A DNA stretch of 38,502 nucleotides from Alphaproteobacteria bacterium (GCA_029247025.1 JAQWLZ010000027.1:1-38502), one strand, 5' to 3'. Shown: positions 9,001-18,116, counted from the stretch's first letter. Translations and numbers: made by a program. Notes: generated by a model not told the origin, from the sequence alone.

Positions 9001-9128
9001 AATAATGATGGTTTGATATTCCTCCCCTGATGATATTTTCATCTACATATTTCAAATTATTATTATTTTATAAACATAATGGCAGTTTGAGTATTATTCC
9101 TCCCCATATGAAATCCAAACTGCCATTA
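9001..9128 (+). ncRNA. Twin stem-loop RNA with identical TATTCCTCCCC loops (structured leader or small RNA)
   Basis: Two consecutive stem-loops are visible. SL1: AATAATGATGGTTTGA (9001-9016) pairs with 9052-9067 over 16 positions, 13 Watson-Crick and three G-U. SL2: 9077-9089 pairs perfectly with 9116-9128 (13 pairs, core GGCAGTTTG). Each loop carries the same 11 bases, TATTCCTCCCC, at 9017-9027 and 9095-9105. SL1 also has a small inner hairpin GATGA/TCATC (9029-9033, 9039-9043). The C-rich motif stands out in such AT-rich DNA. Its CCUCC core mimics the anti-Shine-Dalgarno end of 16S rRNA. Alphaproteobacterial sRNAs such as NfeR1/alpha-r14 and the Rhodobacter CcsR family use comparable loop motifs. 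No T-run terminator follows SL2 and the small gene at 9152 begins 24 bases later, so it may be a leader, possibly processed. UUCCU in each loop could pair with AGGAA at that gene's ribosome binding site. Confidence 0.55.
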
Positions 9129-9151
9129 AGTAAATCAAGGAAAAAAAACAC

Positions 9152-9391
9152 ATGAAATATGAGCTTTTAAACAAATCTTCATTTATTAAAATTAATAATT
9201 CACAAATTAGTAAATATACAAAATTTGAATATTCTATTGAGAAATTAAGTCTTGGAAAGAGAGCTCAAAGTAAATATATTATTAGAATAATAAGTTTTTT
9301 AATAAATAATAAATCTAAAAAAAGAAAAAATATTTTTTATAACAATAGTAATTCCTCAGAAATTTATTCAAAAGAATGGTGGTTGATTTAA
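9152..9391 (+). CDS. Small basic protein of unknown function
   Basis: A 79-codon frame beginning with ATG, preceded by AAGGA (9137-9141) ten bases away. The product is rich in K, N, S and I, has no signal peptide or clear membrane segment, and carries a basic centre (KRAQSKYIIRIISFL then KSKKRKN) and an acidic-aromatic end, SKEWWLI. I recognise no family. It lies directly behind the twin stem-loop RNA, an arrangement that loosely recalls small basic DUF1127-type proteins encoded next to anti-Shine-Dalgarno sRNAs in Rhodobacter, but I see no DUF1127 signature. An open frame this long is unlikely by chance in such AT-rich DNA, where stop codons are frequent, which supports it being real. Its stop overlaps that of convergent prmA by a few bases. 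Confidence 0.55.
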   Translation: MKYELLNKSSFIKINNSQISKYTKFEYSIEKLSLGKRAQSKYIIRIISFLINNKSKKRKNIFYNNSNSSEIYSKEWWLI

Positions 9392-10260
9392 TTTTTTTTA
9401 ATTAACAAAGATACCCAATTTTCTATTTTATATTCCATCTCTAATATTAGTCCCATTAATCTTAATTTATTAAGTATCATAAATTTTTGATCTTGAATTA
9501 AACCTGAAATAATTACCCTACCATTTTTATCCAATTTTTTACTTATTGATTTAATATTTGTCAGAATAGGTTTTGCTAAAATATTTATTACAATAATATC
9601 ATAGTTCAATTTATTAGTTTTATTTAATCCGTTCTCTATTTTAACATTAATAAATGAATCTAAAAAATTTAATTTTGCATTGGATACTGAAGTATTTATT
9701 GCCTGTTTATCTATATCAATTAATTCTACTTTTTTTTTCCATAATTTAGCCATAGTTATTCCTAGAATTCCTGATCCACATCCAATATCAATTAAATTAT
9801 TATTTTTAATATTTTTTTTAAAATAAATTTTATTTAGTAGATATAAAATACCTTTAGTGGAAGCATGATGGCCTGTACCAAAACCAAGGCCTGGAGGTAT
9901 TATAACATTTTTATAAATATTGAAATTTGTTAAGTTTTTGCTTTCTAAAAATGTAAACCGGCCGATAGTTATTGGATTTAGAGGTGTTATATTATTTTTA
10001 TAAATATCTTTTATTTTAATTTTTTTTAAAATAATTGTTTTTGGCTTAATTTTAAAATCTAGTAATAATTTTTTTATAAAAATATTTGATGGTTTTTTGA
10101 TGAAAAATGCAGAAGTGTCATAAGATTTTGGTTGTAATATATTAGATTTATTTTCTGAATCTAAAGATGTAATAGTAGCATTATGAGAAATAATAAATTC
10201 TTCAATACTTTCTCTCAATTCATTATCAAGTTTGAGTTTTAATACCCAAATAAATTTCAC
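9388..10260 (-). CDS. prmA: Ribosomal protein L11 methyltransferase PrmA
   Basis: SAM-dependent enzyme that methylates ribosomal protein L11. The C-terminal Rossmann methyltransferase domain is clear: IPPGLGFGTGHHAST at 121-135 is the PrmA family signature, motif I LIDIGCGSGILG covers about 156-167 with GCGSG at 160-164, and VINILAKPI corresponds to the N(I/V)LA motif at the active site. The N-terminal substrate-recognition domain is more diverged. Length (290) is normal. It is the last gene of a leftward run, only seven bases after the UvrD helicase, and ends convergently with the small gene at 9152. Confidence 0.93.
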   Translation of the reverse strand: MKFIWVLKLKLDNELRESIEEFIISHNATITSLDSENKSNILQPKSYDTSAFFIKKPSNIFIKKLLLDFKIKPKTIILKKIKIKDIYKNNITPLNPITIGRFTFLESKNLTNFNIYKNVIIPPGLGFGTGHHASTKGILYLLNKIYFKKNIKNNNLIDIGCGSGILGITMAKLWKKKVELIDIDKQAINTSVSNAKLNFLDSFINVKIENGLNKTNKLNYDIIVINILAKPILTNIKSISKKLDKNGRVIISGLIQDQKFMILNKLRLMGLILEMEYKIENWVSLLIKKN

Positions 10261-10267
10261 TGTATTT

Positions 10268-12451
10268 TTATATTTTTTCTATGAAAGTTAGCATTAATTT
10301 TTTTTCTCCTGCTTTTTCAAAATCTATAGTAACTTTATCTCCATCAATATCTATTATTTTTCCATAACCAAATTTTTGATGAAATATTCTTTCCATTAAT
10401 TTAAAATTAGAATCATTTATATCATATTTATTATCTTCATAGTGATTTATTACTTTTTTATTGTTTGCCATTAACCACTCAGAGGCTATTGAAGACTTAA
10501 AATTATAATTATTTGAATAAGAAGAAAACCTACTTATATTTTTTTCAGGAAGTTCATCCAAAAATCTTGAAGGAATACAGTCTATCCATTGACCATGAGT
10601 TAATCTAGAATTTGCATTAAATATCCATAAATCGCTTTTAGCACGAGTAATACCTACATATGCTAACCTTCTTTCTTCTTCTAAGCCACTTTCACCGTTT
10701 TCATCTATAGACCTTTGGTTAGGAAATAAACCTTCTTCCCAACCTGGTAAAAATACTAATGGAAATTCGAGACCTTTCGCTGCATGAAGAGTCATTATTT
10801 TAGCCGTTTCTATATCCTGATTATTAGCACCTTCCATTACAAGTTGAATATGTTCTAAAAAGTTTTGAAGTGATTCAAATTCATTTATTGCATTTACTAA
10901 TTCTTTAAGATTATCTAGCCTTCCTGGAGCTTCTATAGAACGATCTTTTTTTAGCATCTCTATGTAACCAGATTCTTCCAGTACAATTTCTACAAGTTCA
11001 CCTAATTTTTTACCTGCTAAGTCAATTCTCCATTTATCTAAATTTTTAGAAAATAATCTAATAGTTGAACTTGCTTTTGAGCTTAGTTCGTCTGTTTCAG
11101 ATAATTTTCTAGCTGCCATTTCTAAGTTTAATTTACTTGATCTAGAATATTGCTCTATATGTCTAATAGTTTTATCACCTAAACCTCTTTTAGGTTTATT
11201 AATTATTCGTTCAAAAGCTAACTGGTCATCAGATGAATTAATTAATCTTAAGTAAGCAATAGCATCTCTGATTTCTAGTCTTTCATAAAACCTTAAGCCT
11301 CCTACTACTTGATAAGGAAGACCTATTTTTAGAAATCTTTCTTCAAATGTTCTAGTTTGAAAACCAGCTCTTACTAATATTGCTACATTATTTATACTGT
11401 TATTATTTCTTTGATATGCTTCAATTTCATCACTGATAGACTCTGCTTCTTCTTTTCCGTCATATACAGTTCTAATATTGATTAGATTACCTATATCGCC
11501 CTCTGTCCATAAAGTTTTACCAAGTCTACTTTGGTTTTTAGATATCAGTCCAGAAGCTGCAGCAAGAATATTTCCAGTAGACCTATAATTTTCTTCAAGT
11601 CTAATAGTTTTAGTATTTTGAAAGTCTTTTTCAAAATTAAGTATATTACTTACATCAGCTCCTCTCCATGAATAAATAGATTGGTCATCATCACCTACGG
11701 CACATAAATTTTTGTGCTTTTCAGCTAGGCTTTTTAGCCAGTAGTACTGAGACGCATTTGTATCTTGAAATTCGTCTACTAAAATATATTTAAATTTATT
11801 TTGATATAAACTTTTAATATCGGAGTTTCTTTGGAAGATAGTAATCACATGAAGTAGAAGGTCACCAAAATCAGCAGCGTTAAGAGTTATTAAACGATTT
11901 TGATATAATTTATATAATTTAATAGCCTGATTATTTGCAAAGTCCGTACCACTATGAAATGCATCTTTTACGTCTATCGGGTTTAGACCCATATCTTTCC
12001 ATCTTTGAATTATAGATAATAAACTTCTAGCAGGCCATCTCTTCTCATCTATATTTTCGAGTGAAAGTAATTGTTTTATTAGTCTAATTTGATCATCTGT
12101 ATCAATAATAGTGAATGTATTTTTAAGATTAACTAGTTCGGCATTTGCTCTTAATATTCTTGCAGCTAAAGAATGGAAAGTTCCTAGCCACCAACCCGCA
12201 ATTGAATTTCCAATCATTTTTTCGACTCTCATTCTCATTTCATTTGCAGCCTTATTAGTAAACGTTACTGTACAAATCTCAGAAGGACGAGCTATGTTGT
12301 TTTGTAAAATATAAGATAGTCTTGAAGTTAGAACTCTTGTTTTGCCAGTTCCTGCTCCAGCTAAAACAAGAAGTGGGCCATTTACTGAACCGACGGCCTC
12401 TTTTTGGGCATCATTTAGTTCTGAAAGGTGATTTGTTTTTTTAATTGTCAT
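10268..12451 (-). CDS. uvrD: UvrD/PcrA-type superfamily 1A DNA helicase
   Basis: A 3'-5' DNA helicase of nucleotide-excision and mismatch repair and of replication-restart processes. SF1 motifs appear in order: LNDAQKEAV (Q-motif region, 12-20), Walker A AGAGTGKT (31-38), motif II VDEFQDT near 225, motif III GDDDQSIYSWRGAD, motif IV EENYRS, motif V TLHAAKGLEFPLVFLPG, and motif VI EERRLAYVGITRAK. The C-terminal tail GYGKIIDIDGDKVTIDFEKAG is the Tudor-like domain that binds RNA polymerase in UvrD/PcrA. All domains are present in 727 residues. It lies between an SDR oxidoreductase (15-base gap) and prmA (7-base gap). Confidence 0.95.
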   Translation of the reverse strand: MTIKKTNHLSELNDAQKEAVGSVNGPLLVLAGAGTGKTRVLTSRLSYILQNNIARPSEICTVTFTNKAANEMRMRVEKMIGNSIAGWWLGTFHSLAARILRANAELVNLKNTFTIIDTDDQIRLIKQLLSLENIDEKRWPARSLLSIIQRWKDMGLNPIDVKDAFHSGTDFANNQAIKLYKLYQNRLITLNAADFGDLLLHVITIFQRNSDIKSLYQNKFKYILVDEFQDTNASQYYWLKSLAEKHKNLCAVGDDDQSIYSWRGADVSNILNFEKDFQNTKTIRLEENYRSTGNILAAASGLISKNQSRLGKTLWTEGDIGNLINIRTVYDGKEEAESISDEIEAYQRNNNSINNVAILVRAGFQTRTFEERFLKIGLPYQVVGGLRFYERLEIRDAIAYLRLINSSDDQLAFERIINKPKRGLGDKTIRHIEQYSRSSKLNLEMAARKLSETDELSSKASSTIRLFSKNLDKWRIDLAGKKLGELVEIVLEESGYIEMLKKDRSIEAPGRLDNLKELVNAINEFESLQNFLEHIQLVMEGANNQDIETAKIMTLHAAKGLEFPLVFLPGWEEGLFPNQRSIDENGESGLEEERRLAYVGITRAKSDLWIFNANSRLTHGQWIDCIPSRFLDELPEKNISRFSSYSNNYNFKSSIASEWLMANNKKVINHYEDNKYDINDSNFKLMERIFHQKFGYGKIIDIDGDKVTIDFEKAGEKKLMLTFIEKI

Positions 12452-12466
12452 TAGTAACTGTATTTT

Positions 12467-13300
12467 CTATATTGCTGACCAACCGCCATCTAACATTAGA
12501 GTATGTCCAGTTACAATTGAAGATGCATCAGAGGCTAGAAATAAAATACCACCTGCCATTTCCGAAACTTCTGCTAATCTTTTCAAAGGAGTTCTATCAA
12601 TAATATGATTTAATTTCTCTTTATTTGCATTTAATTCCTTTATGAGTCTAGTTTTAGTGTAGGTTGGGCCTATAGAATTTACTCTTATACCTTTTACCCC
12701 CCATTCATTTGCAAGAGACCTAGTGAGATTTACAACTGCTCCTTTTGAAGCATGATAAGGAGAATTAGGAGCTGGACCGCCTCCTGTAACTCCCATAATT
12801 GAAGAGATATTTATAATAGAGCCTTTGTTATTTTTAAACATATATTTAGATGCCGTTCTACAACAAATAAAACTACTAGTTAAATTAAGTTTAATTATAT
12901 GTTCAAAATCTTCTGTTGTCATTTCTTCTGCAGGACTTCTATTAGCAGTCCCGGCATTATTTATAAGAACATCTAAAGATCCAAAATGAGAGAATATATT
13001 ATCAAATACTTCTATAATTTTATTTTCTATAATAACATCAAGTTCCCATGCTTTTGCTTTAATGCCTGCATCTCTTAACTCATTTTCTAGCTTTTTAGCA
13101 GATTTGAAATCTTTATCAGTAATAGCGATATTGCCACCTGCTTTTCCGCACGCTATGGCTGCTACTCTTCCAATTCCTTGTGCTGAACCAGTTATAACTA
13201 CAGTTCTATTCTTTAGGCTAAATAATTCAAAGACGTCAAATTTAGAAGCGGAAGGCATTGTAAAACCTGATATTTCATCAATTATTTCATTATTTTTCAT
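12467..13300 (-). CDS. Short-chain dehydrogenase/reductase (SDR), substrate unknown
   Basis: NAD(P)-dependent oxidoreductase of the classical SDR fold, 277 residues. The nucleotide-binding TGSAQGIG is at 37-44, the structural NNAG at 114-117, the catalytic serine in INISS at about 156-157, and the catalytic pair Y172-x3-K176 in YHASKG. TDKD after the second beta strand has an acidic residue where NAD-preferring enzymes usually do. A roughly 30-residue N-terminal extension precedes the fold. The C-terminal half (NSIGPTYTKTRL, GHTLMLDGGWSAI) resembles sugar and polyol dehydrogenases annotated as glucose or gluconate dehydrogenases. It follows the RraA-family gene by 18 bases, and the two may act on one carbohydrate or organic-acid route; the substrate cannot be read from sequence. 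Confidence 0.85.
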   Translation of the reverse strand: MKNNEIIDEISGFTMPSASKFDVFELFSLKNRTVVITGSAQGIGRVAAIACGKAGGNIAITDKDFKSAKKLENELRDAGIKAKAWELDVIIENKIIEVFDNIFSHFGSLDVLINNAGTANRSPAEEMTTEDFEHIIKLNLTSSFICCRTASKYMFKNNKGSIINISSIMGVTGGGPAPNSPYHASKGAVVNLTRSLANEWGVKGIRVNSIGPTYTKTRLIKELNANKEKLNHIIDRTPLKRLAEVSEMAGGILFLASDASSIVTGHTLMLDGGWSAI

Positions 13301-13318
13301 TTTAAAATCCTTAGTATA

Positions 13319-13978
13319 TTAAAATTTACCGTATTTTAAGTATGCTTCTTTAGGGTCTGTACCATTTAAAATAGCTTCACGCATTTTATTCTCTGAATTT
13401 AAATCATTTTTTGCTCTAATTATAATCTTATCAATTATATTATAGGGTATAATTACTATACCATCTTCGTCAGCTATAAGATAATCACCCGTAACAATTT
13501 TGACATCGCCAATTACAATTGAAGTTCCCATTTCTTCAACTATCCACCTACCAGCAACGTCTTTTGGAGTATTAAAACGACAATAAACAGGTAATTTAAT
13601 TTCTGACTTTATTCTTGTAACATCTCTACATCCTCCATCTGTAATATAGCCTCTAATATTCTTAAGTTTAAGTGTTTCTGCAGATAATTCCCCCATGAGA
13701 GCTATTTCATGGTTATTTGGTTGGCAAACTATAATTGAATTATCTTGTGCTTTAGATAGAAAATTAGTCCAAGATAGTAATGAGTCTGATTCTTTTATAT
13801 TTTTTTTAAGAGAACCTGATATAGTCCAAACTTTGCCAGCAATTGTATTTTCAAACTGTAAAGGTATTATTTCATTAGGAAGAGTTTGCTTTAAATAATT
13901 TTCAATTCTAAGTGCATCGTGGATTATTGAAGAGTTCAGTAATAATAATTCTTCTATGATTTGTTCTTCATTTAACAT
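13319..13978 (-). CDS. RraA-family protein (possible 4-hydroxy-4-methyl-2-oxoglutarate/oxaloacetate aldolase type)
   Basis: The RraA fold includes both RNase E activity regulators and divalent-metal class II pyruvate aldolases. GELSAETLKLKNIRGYITDG followed by CRD places the family's glycine-rich loop at about 96-100 and the active-site R118-D119 at the usual spacing, so a metal-dependent lyase function is plausible. The C-terminal GDVKIVTGDYLIADEDGIVIIP is also diagnostic. At 219 residues it is longer than E. coli RraA (about 160) and closer to the aldolase-like members. It lies directly before an SDR dehydrogenase, consistent with a small catabolic unit. RNase E inhibition is less likely but cannot be excluded. 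Confidence 0.8.
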   Translation of the reverse strand: MLNEEQIIEELLLLNSSIIHDALRIENYLKQTLPNEIIPLQFENTIAGKVWTISGSLKKNIKESDSLLSWTNFLSKAQDNSIIVCQPNNHEIALMGELSAETLKLKNIRGYITDGGCRDVTRIKSEIKLPVYCRFNTPKDVAGRWIVEEMGTSIVIGDVKIVTGDYLIADEDGIVIIPYNIIDKIIIRAKNDLNSENKMREAILNGTDPKEAYLKYGKF

Positions 13979-13996
13979 GCATAATCTACTAATAAA

Positions 13997-14191
13997 TTAT
14001 TTCTTGGTTGGGTCAGGAAAATCTGTTTCAATGCTACAGCTATTATTTTTAGAATCAAATTCGCCAGAGCATAACAGGTTGAAAGGATTCAACTCATTGA
14101 AAGAATAATCACTGCAACTTACTAAAAGAAGGATTGTAGCTAAAACAATAATTTTTTTTATTAAATATATTACTTTATTAATAATGAAGAT
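13997..14191 (-). pseudogene. Decayed small lipoprotein gene (two frameshifts, lost start codon)
   Basis: No intact frame exists, but three joined segments read as one 64-residue lipoprotein. An AAGGAG site lies seven bases before ATC (14189-14191), where an ATG would be expected. From there INKVIYLIKK is encoded up to the A-run of the coding strand near 14153-14160. One frame over, IIVLATILLLVSC forms a signal peptide with a lipobox cysteine codon at 14115-14117, then SDYSF. After a four-T run the next frame continues NELNPFNLLCSGEF to DPTKK and a TAA at 13997-13999. The two shifts compensate in length (65 codons overall). Both are in homopolymers, so sequencing error is possible, but the missing start argues for real decay. 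It sits between the subunit IV gene and the RraA-family gene on the same strand. Confidence 0.45.
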
Positions 14192-14213
14192 ACTTTGGCT
14201 CCTTAAAATAAAA

Positions 14214-14342
14214 TTAGACTAAAAAAATAGCCATTAATACAACTAGTGCAATAATCCCAATAGTCCCATACATGCTAAATTTAACAAAAGTTTTCCATGT
14301 GTTTATATGGTCTTGAAAATATTTTTCTTTATCGTAAGCCAT
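14214..14342 (-). CDS. aa3-type cytochrome c oxidase subunit IV (COX4_pro_2-like, 42 residues)
   Basis: A very short gene that encodes MAYDKEKYFQDHINTWKTFV followed by one hydrophobic helix ending MAIFLV. This is the pattern of the bacterial aa3-oxidase subunit IV: a short charged N-terminus with an H-x-x-T-W-x-x-F-x-K/R segment, then a single transmembrane helix that packs against subunits I and III. ATG 14342 has GGAG eight bases upstream. It lies divergently next to coxB, which strongly supports the assignment. It appears to head the leftward run with the broken lipoprotein, RraA, SDR, uvrD and prmA genes. Confidence 0.8.
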   Translation of the reverse strand: MAYDKEKYFQDHINTWKTFVKFSMYGTIGIIALVVLMAIFLV

Positions 14343-14365
14343 TAAATATACTCCGCAATTTATGT

Positions 14366-14396
14366 ATTATAAACAATGTTTATTATATAATATCAA
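14366..14396 (-). promoter_or_regulatory. Possible promoter of the leftward subunit IV run
   Basis: On the minus strand TTGATA (14391-14396) is followed, after 19 bases, by a perfect TATAAT (14366-14371). That would start transcription near 14359, giving a leader of under 20 bases with a good ribosome site. The spacer is longer than the ideal 17. An ATAAAC/GTTTAT inverted repeat (14369-14383) overlaps the -10 region. The rest of the 236-base gap to coxB is nearly pure A+T, and I see no clear rightward promoter in it. Confidence 0.35.
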
Positions 14397-14578
14397 ATAA
14401 AAAATAATAATACATTTTTATTTAAATTTAAATATAAATCTATTTTATATATTAATTAATTTAAATTTTATAATAACCTTGATTTAGGTGAAATAGATTG
14501 CTAAATGATTATGATAAATATTATTTATGTTATATTATTAAGTAATAAATAATTTAATTTTACTAAGAGGTTCTATAA

Positions 14579-15430
14579 ATGCGTATTGTTAACACTTTAA
14601 AAATCATCTTAAGCTCATTTTTTACAATATTTATTTCAAATCAGGCTTTATCAGAGGAAAATATGGGGGCAGCTCACCCATGGGGATTAAATCTAAGGGA
14701 AGCTTTTTCTCCAGTTATGGCAGATATGGTATCTTTTCATAATGGTTTGATTTGGCTCATTACTGCAATTTCATTATTTGTTTTAGTGTTAATAGCTATA
14801 ATTGTTGTTAAATTTAATACTAAAGCTAATCCAAAAGCTACTAAGACCACGCATAATACATTCTTAGAAATAGCATGGACAGCAATTCCAGTTTTAATTT
14901 TAGTTGTAATGGCTGTTCCATCTTTTAAGTTGCTTTATAAAGCTGATGTAGTTCCCGAAGCACATATGACATTAAAAGCAATAGGACATCAATGGTACTG
15001 GTCATATGAATACCCAGATCATGGTAATTTTACTTATGATGCTTGGTTGGTTCAAGATAAAGAAGATATTGAAGGCGAGGATAGGCCATATACGAGATTG
15101 TTAACGACCGATACAAGAGTCGTTGTCCCTGTTGGTAAAGTTATAAAAGTACAAGTGACTGCAACTGACGTATTACATAGTTGGGCTGTACCTTCATTAG
15201 GAGTCAAGAGAGATGCTATGCCGGGAAGATTAAATGAATTATGGTTTCAAGCTGATAGGGAAGGAATATTTTATGGTCAATGTTCTGAATTATGCGGAAC
15301 AAACCATGGTTATATGCCTATAGAGGTTCACGCAGTTTCAGAAGAAGAATTTTTAGCTTGGATAGAAGAGGCAAAAGAAAATTATGCTAAAGTGGGTGAA
15401 GACCTTAATTTAGCTAAAATAAAAGAATAG
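14579..15430 (+). CDS. coxB: Cytochrome c oxidase subunit II
   Basis: Subunit II of the aa3 oxidase receives electrons from cytochrome c at its binuclear CuA centre in the periplasm. An N-terminal signal-like helix (to about residue 25) is followed by the two transmembrane helices and a periplasmic cupredoxin domain. CuA ligands are visible: H200 in VLHSW, then C235, E237, C239, H243 and M246 in CSELCGTNHGYM. The aromatic electron-entry patch QWYWSYEYPD is conserved. A strong ribosome site (AAGAGG) precedes ATG 14579. It is the first gene of the oxidase operon, 30 bases before coxA. It has no C-terminal heme c domain. Confidence 0.97.
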   Translation: MRIVNTLKIILSSFFTIFISNQALSEENMGAAHPWGLNLREAFSPVMADMVSFHNGLIWLITAISLFVLVLIAIIVVKFNTKANPKATKTTHNTFLEIAWTAIPVLILVVMAVPSFKLLYKADVVPEAHMTLKAIGHQWYWSYEYPDHGNFTYDAWLVQDKEDIEGEDRPYTRLLTTDTRVVVPVGKVIKVQVTATDVLHSWAVPSLGVKRDAMPGRLNELWFQADREGIFYGQCSELCGTNHGYMPIEVHAVSEEEFLAWIEEAKENYAKVGEDLNLAKIKE

Positions 15431-15457
15431 TATTTTAATATAAAATAGAAGAGGTAA

Positions 15458-17044
<1,587 letters not shown>

Positions 17045-17099
17045 TTGAGAAAGATGTTTTGTATATATGGTTACCTGCAGTAGAGGTGAGAAACTAAAA

Positions 17100-17984
17100 A
17101 TGGACGTTAATCATTCAACTGCAGGAGTAGGGGACTATTTTGAATTGTTAAAGCCGAGGGTTATGTCCCTTGCTATATTTACTGCTATTATTGGTCTATT
17201 ACTCACCCCTAATCAAATACACCCTTTTTTAGCTATCTTTTCTATAATAGCTATTGGTGCTGGTGCTGGTGCTGCAGGTGCTATTAATATGTGGTACGAT
17301 AGAGATATTGATCTTATTATGGATAGAACTAAATCTAGACCGATTCCATCTGGAAGAGTCAAGCCAGAAGAAGCTCTTACACTAGGAATAGTATTATCAA
17401 TTTTTTCAATAATTTTACTTTTTGTTGCCTCAAATTATATTGCAGCAATATTTTTATTTATGTCGATAATATTTTATATTTTCATTTATACTGTATGGTT
17501 AAAAAGATACACCTCGCAGAATATTGTCATAGGAGGAGCAGCAGGAGCCTTACCTCCTGTTATTGGTTGGTTTGCAGTTTCACAAGATTTTAGTTACTTT
17601 CCAATTATTTTATTTATGATTATATTTATGTGGACTCCTCCTCATTTTTGGGCATTATCTTTATATAGATCTGAAGATTATGAAAAAGCAGGTATACCAA
17701 TGTTACCTGTAGCGAAAGGAAAAAGAATTACTAGAATTAATATTATACTGTATTCTTTATCATTAATAATAGTTTCTCCGTCTCCTTGGTACTTTGGATT
17801 TCTAGGTACTATTTACGGCTTAGCATCTAGTTTATTAACAATAGTTTTTATATATCTCTCATGGAATGTTTATAAAAAAAAAATTGGTTCTGAACCAATT
17901 TTATTTAAATATTCTATTTTATATTTGTTTTTATTATTTATGATAATGCCAATAGATAAATATACTTATATGTGGATAAATTAA
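17100..17984 (+). CDS. ctaB: Protoheme IX farnesyltransferase (heme O synthase)
   Basis: UbiA-family membrane prenyltransferase that adds a farnesyl group to heme b, giving heme O, the precursor of the heme A used by CoxA. The polyprenyl-diphosphate/Mg site N-x-x-x-D-x-x-x-D is in NMWYDRDID, followed by DRTKSRPIPSGRV, the CtaB signature. The second site is in LYRSEDYEKAGIPMLPV. Several hydrophobic helices follow in the family order. I chose ATG 17100 because GAGGTGAG lies just upstream and the protein then starts near the conserved DYFELLKPRVMSL; an ATG at 17067 would add 11 uncharacteristic residues. It is followed after one base by the coxF-like gene. Confidence 0.95.
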   Translation: MDVNHSTAGVGDYFELLKPRVMSLAIFTAIIGLLLTPNQIHPFLAIFSIIAIGAGAGAAGAINMWYDRDIDLIMDRTKSRPIPSGRVKPEEALTLGIVLSIFSIILLFVASNYIAAIFLFMSIIFYIFIYTVWLKRYTSQNIVIGGAAGALPPVIGWFAVSQDFSYFPIILFMIIFMWTPPHFWALSLYRSEDYEKAGIPMLPVAKGKRITRINIILYSLSLIIVSPSPWYFGFLGTIYGLASSLLTIVFIYLSWNVYKKKIGSEPILFKYSILYLFLLFMIMPIDKYTYMWIN

Positions 17985-17985
17985 T

Positions 17986-18111
17986 ATGAAAAATAAGCTT
18001 AAAGAAAAAAATAATTCTAAATTGAAAAAAAAGAACTGGATGATAGCTTCTTTAATAATATTTATAATTCTTAGTATCTATATAATTTCGTTTATAAAAA
18101 TTGGTGGTTAA
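17986..18111 (+). CDS. CoxF-like small single-helix protein of the oxidase cluster (41 residues)
   Basis: A mini-gene between ctaB and ctaG. It encodes a lysine/asparagine-rich cytoplasmic start (MKNKLKEKNNSKLKKKNW) and one hydrophobic helix ending SFIKIGG. Alphaproteobacterial oxidase operons commonly have a CoxF-type protein of 40-70 residues at exactly this place, with a basic N-terminus and one membrane helix ending in a K-x-G pattern, and this fits. Its precise role in oxidase assembly is not established. It starts one base after the ctaB stop, suggesting translational coupling, and ends five bases before ctaG. Confidence 0.7.
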   Translation: MKNKLKEKNNSKLKKKNWMIASLIIFIILSIYIISFIKIGG

Positions 18112-18116
18112 TATTA

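Noticed and set aside
9381-9402. T-rich palindrome between the small gene at 9152 and prmA as a bidirectional terminator
   Set aside because: The arms are only TTAATT/AATTAA with no G-C pairs; in this base composition such a structure is expected by chance and too weak to call.
14343-14578. A rightward coxB promoter in the gap
   Set aside because: TTGATT (14479) and TTGCTA (14498) could be -35 elements, but none pairs with a good -10 at 16-18 bases; I could not choose one.
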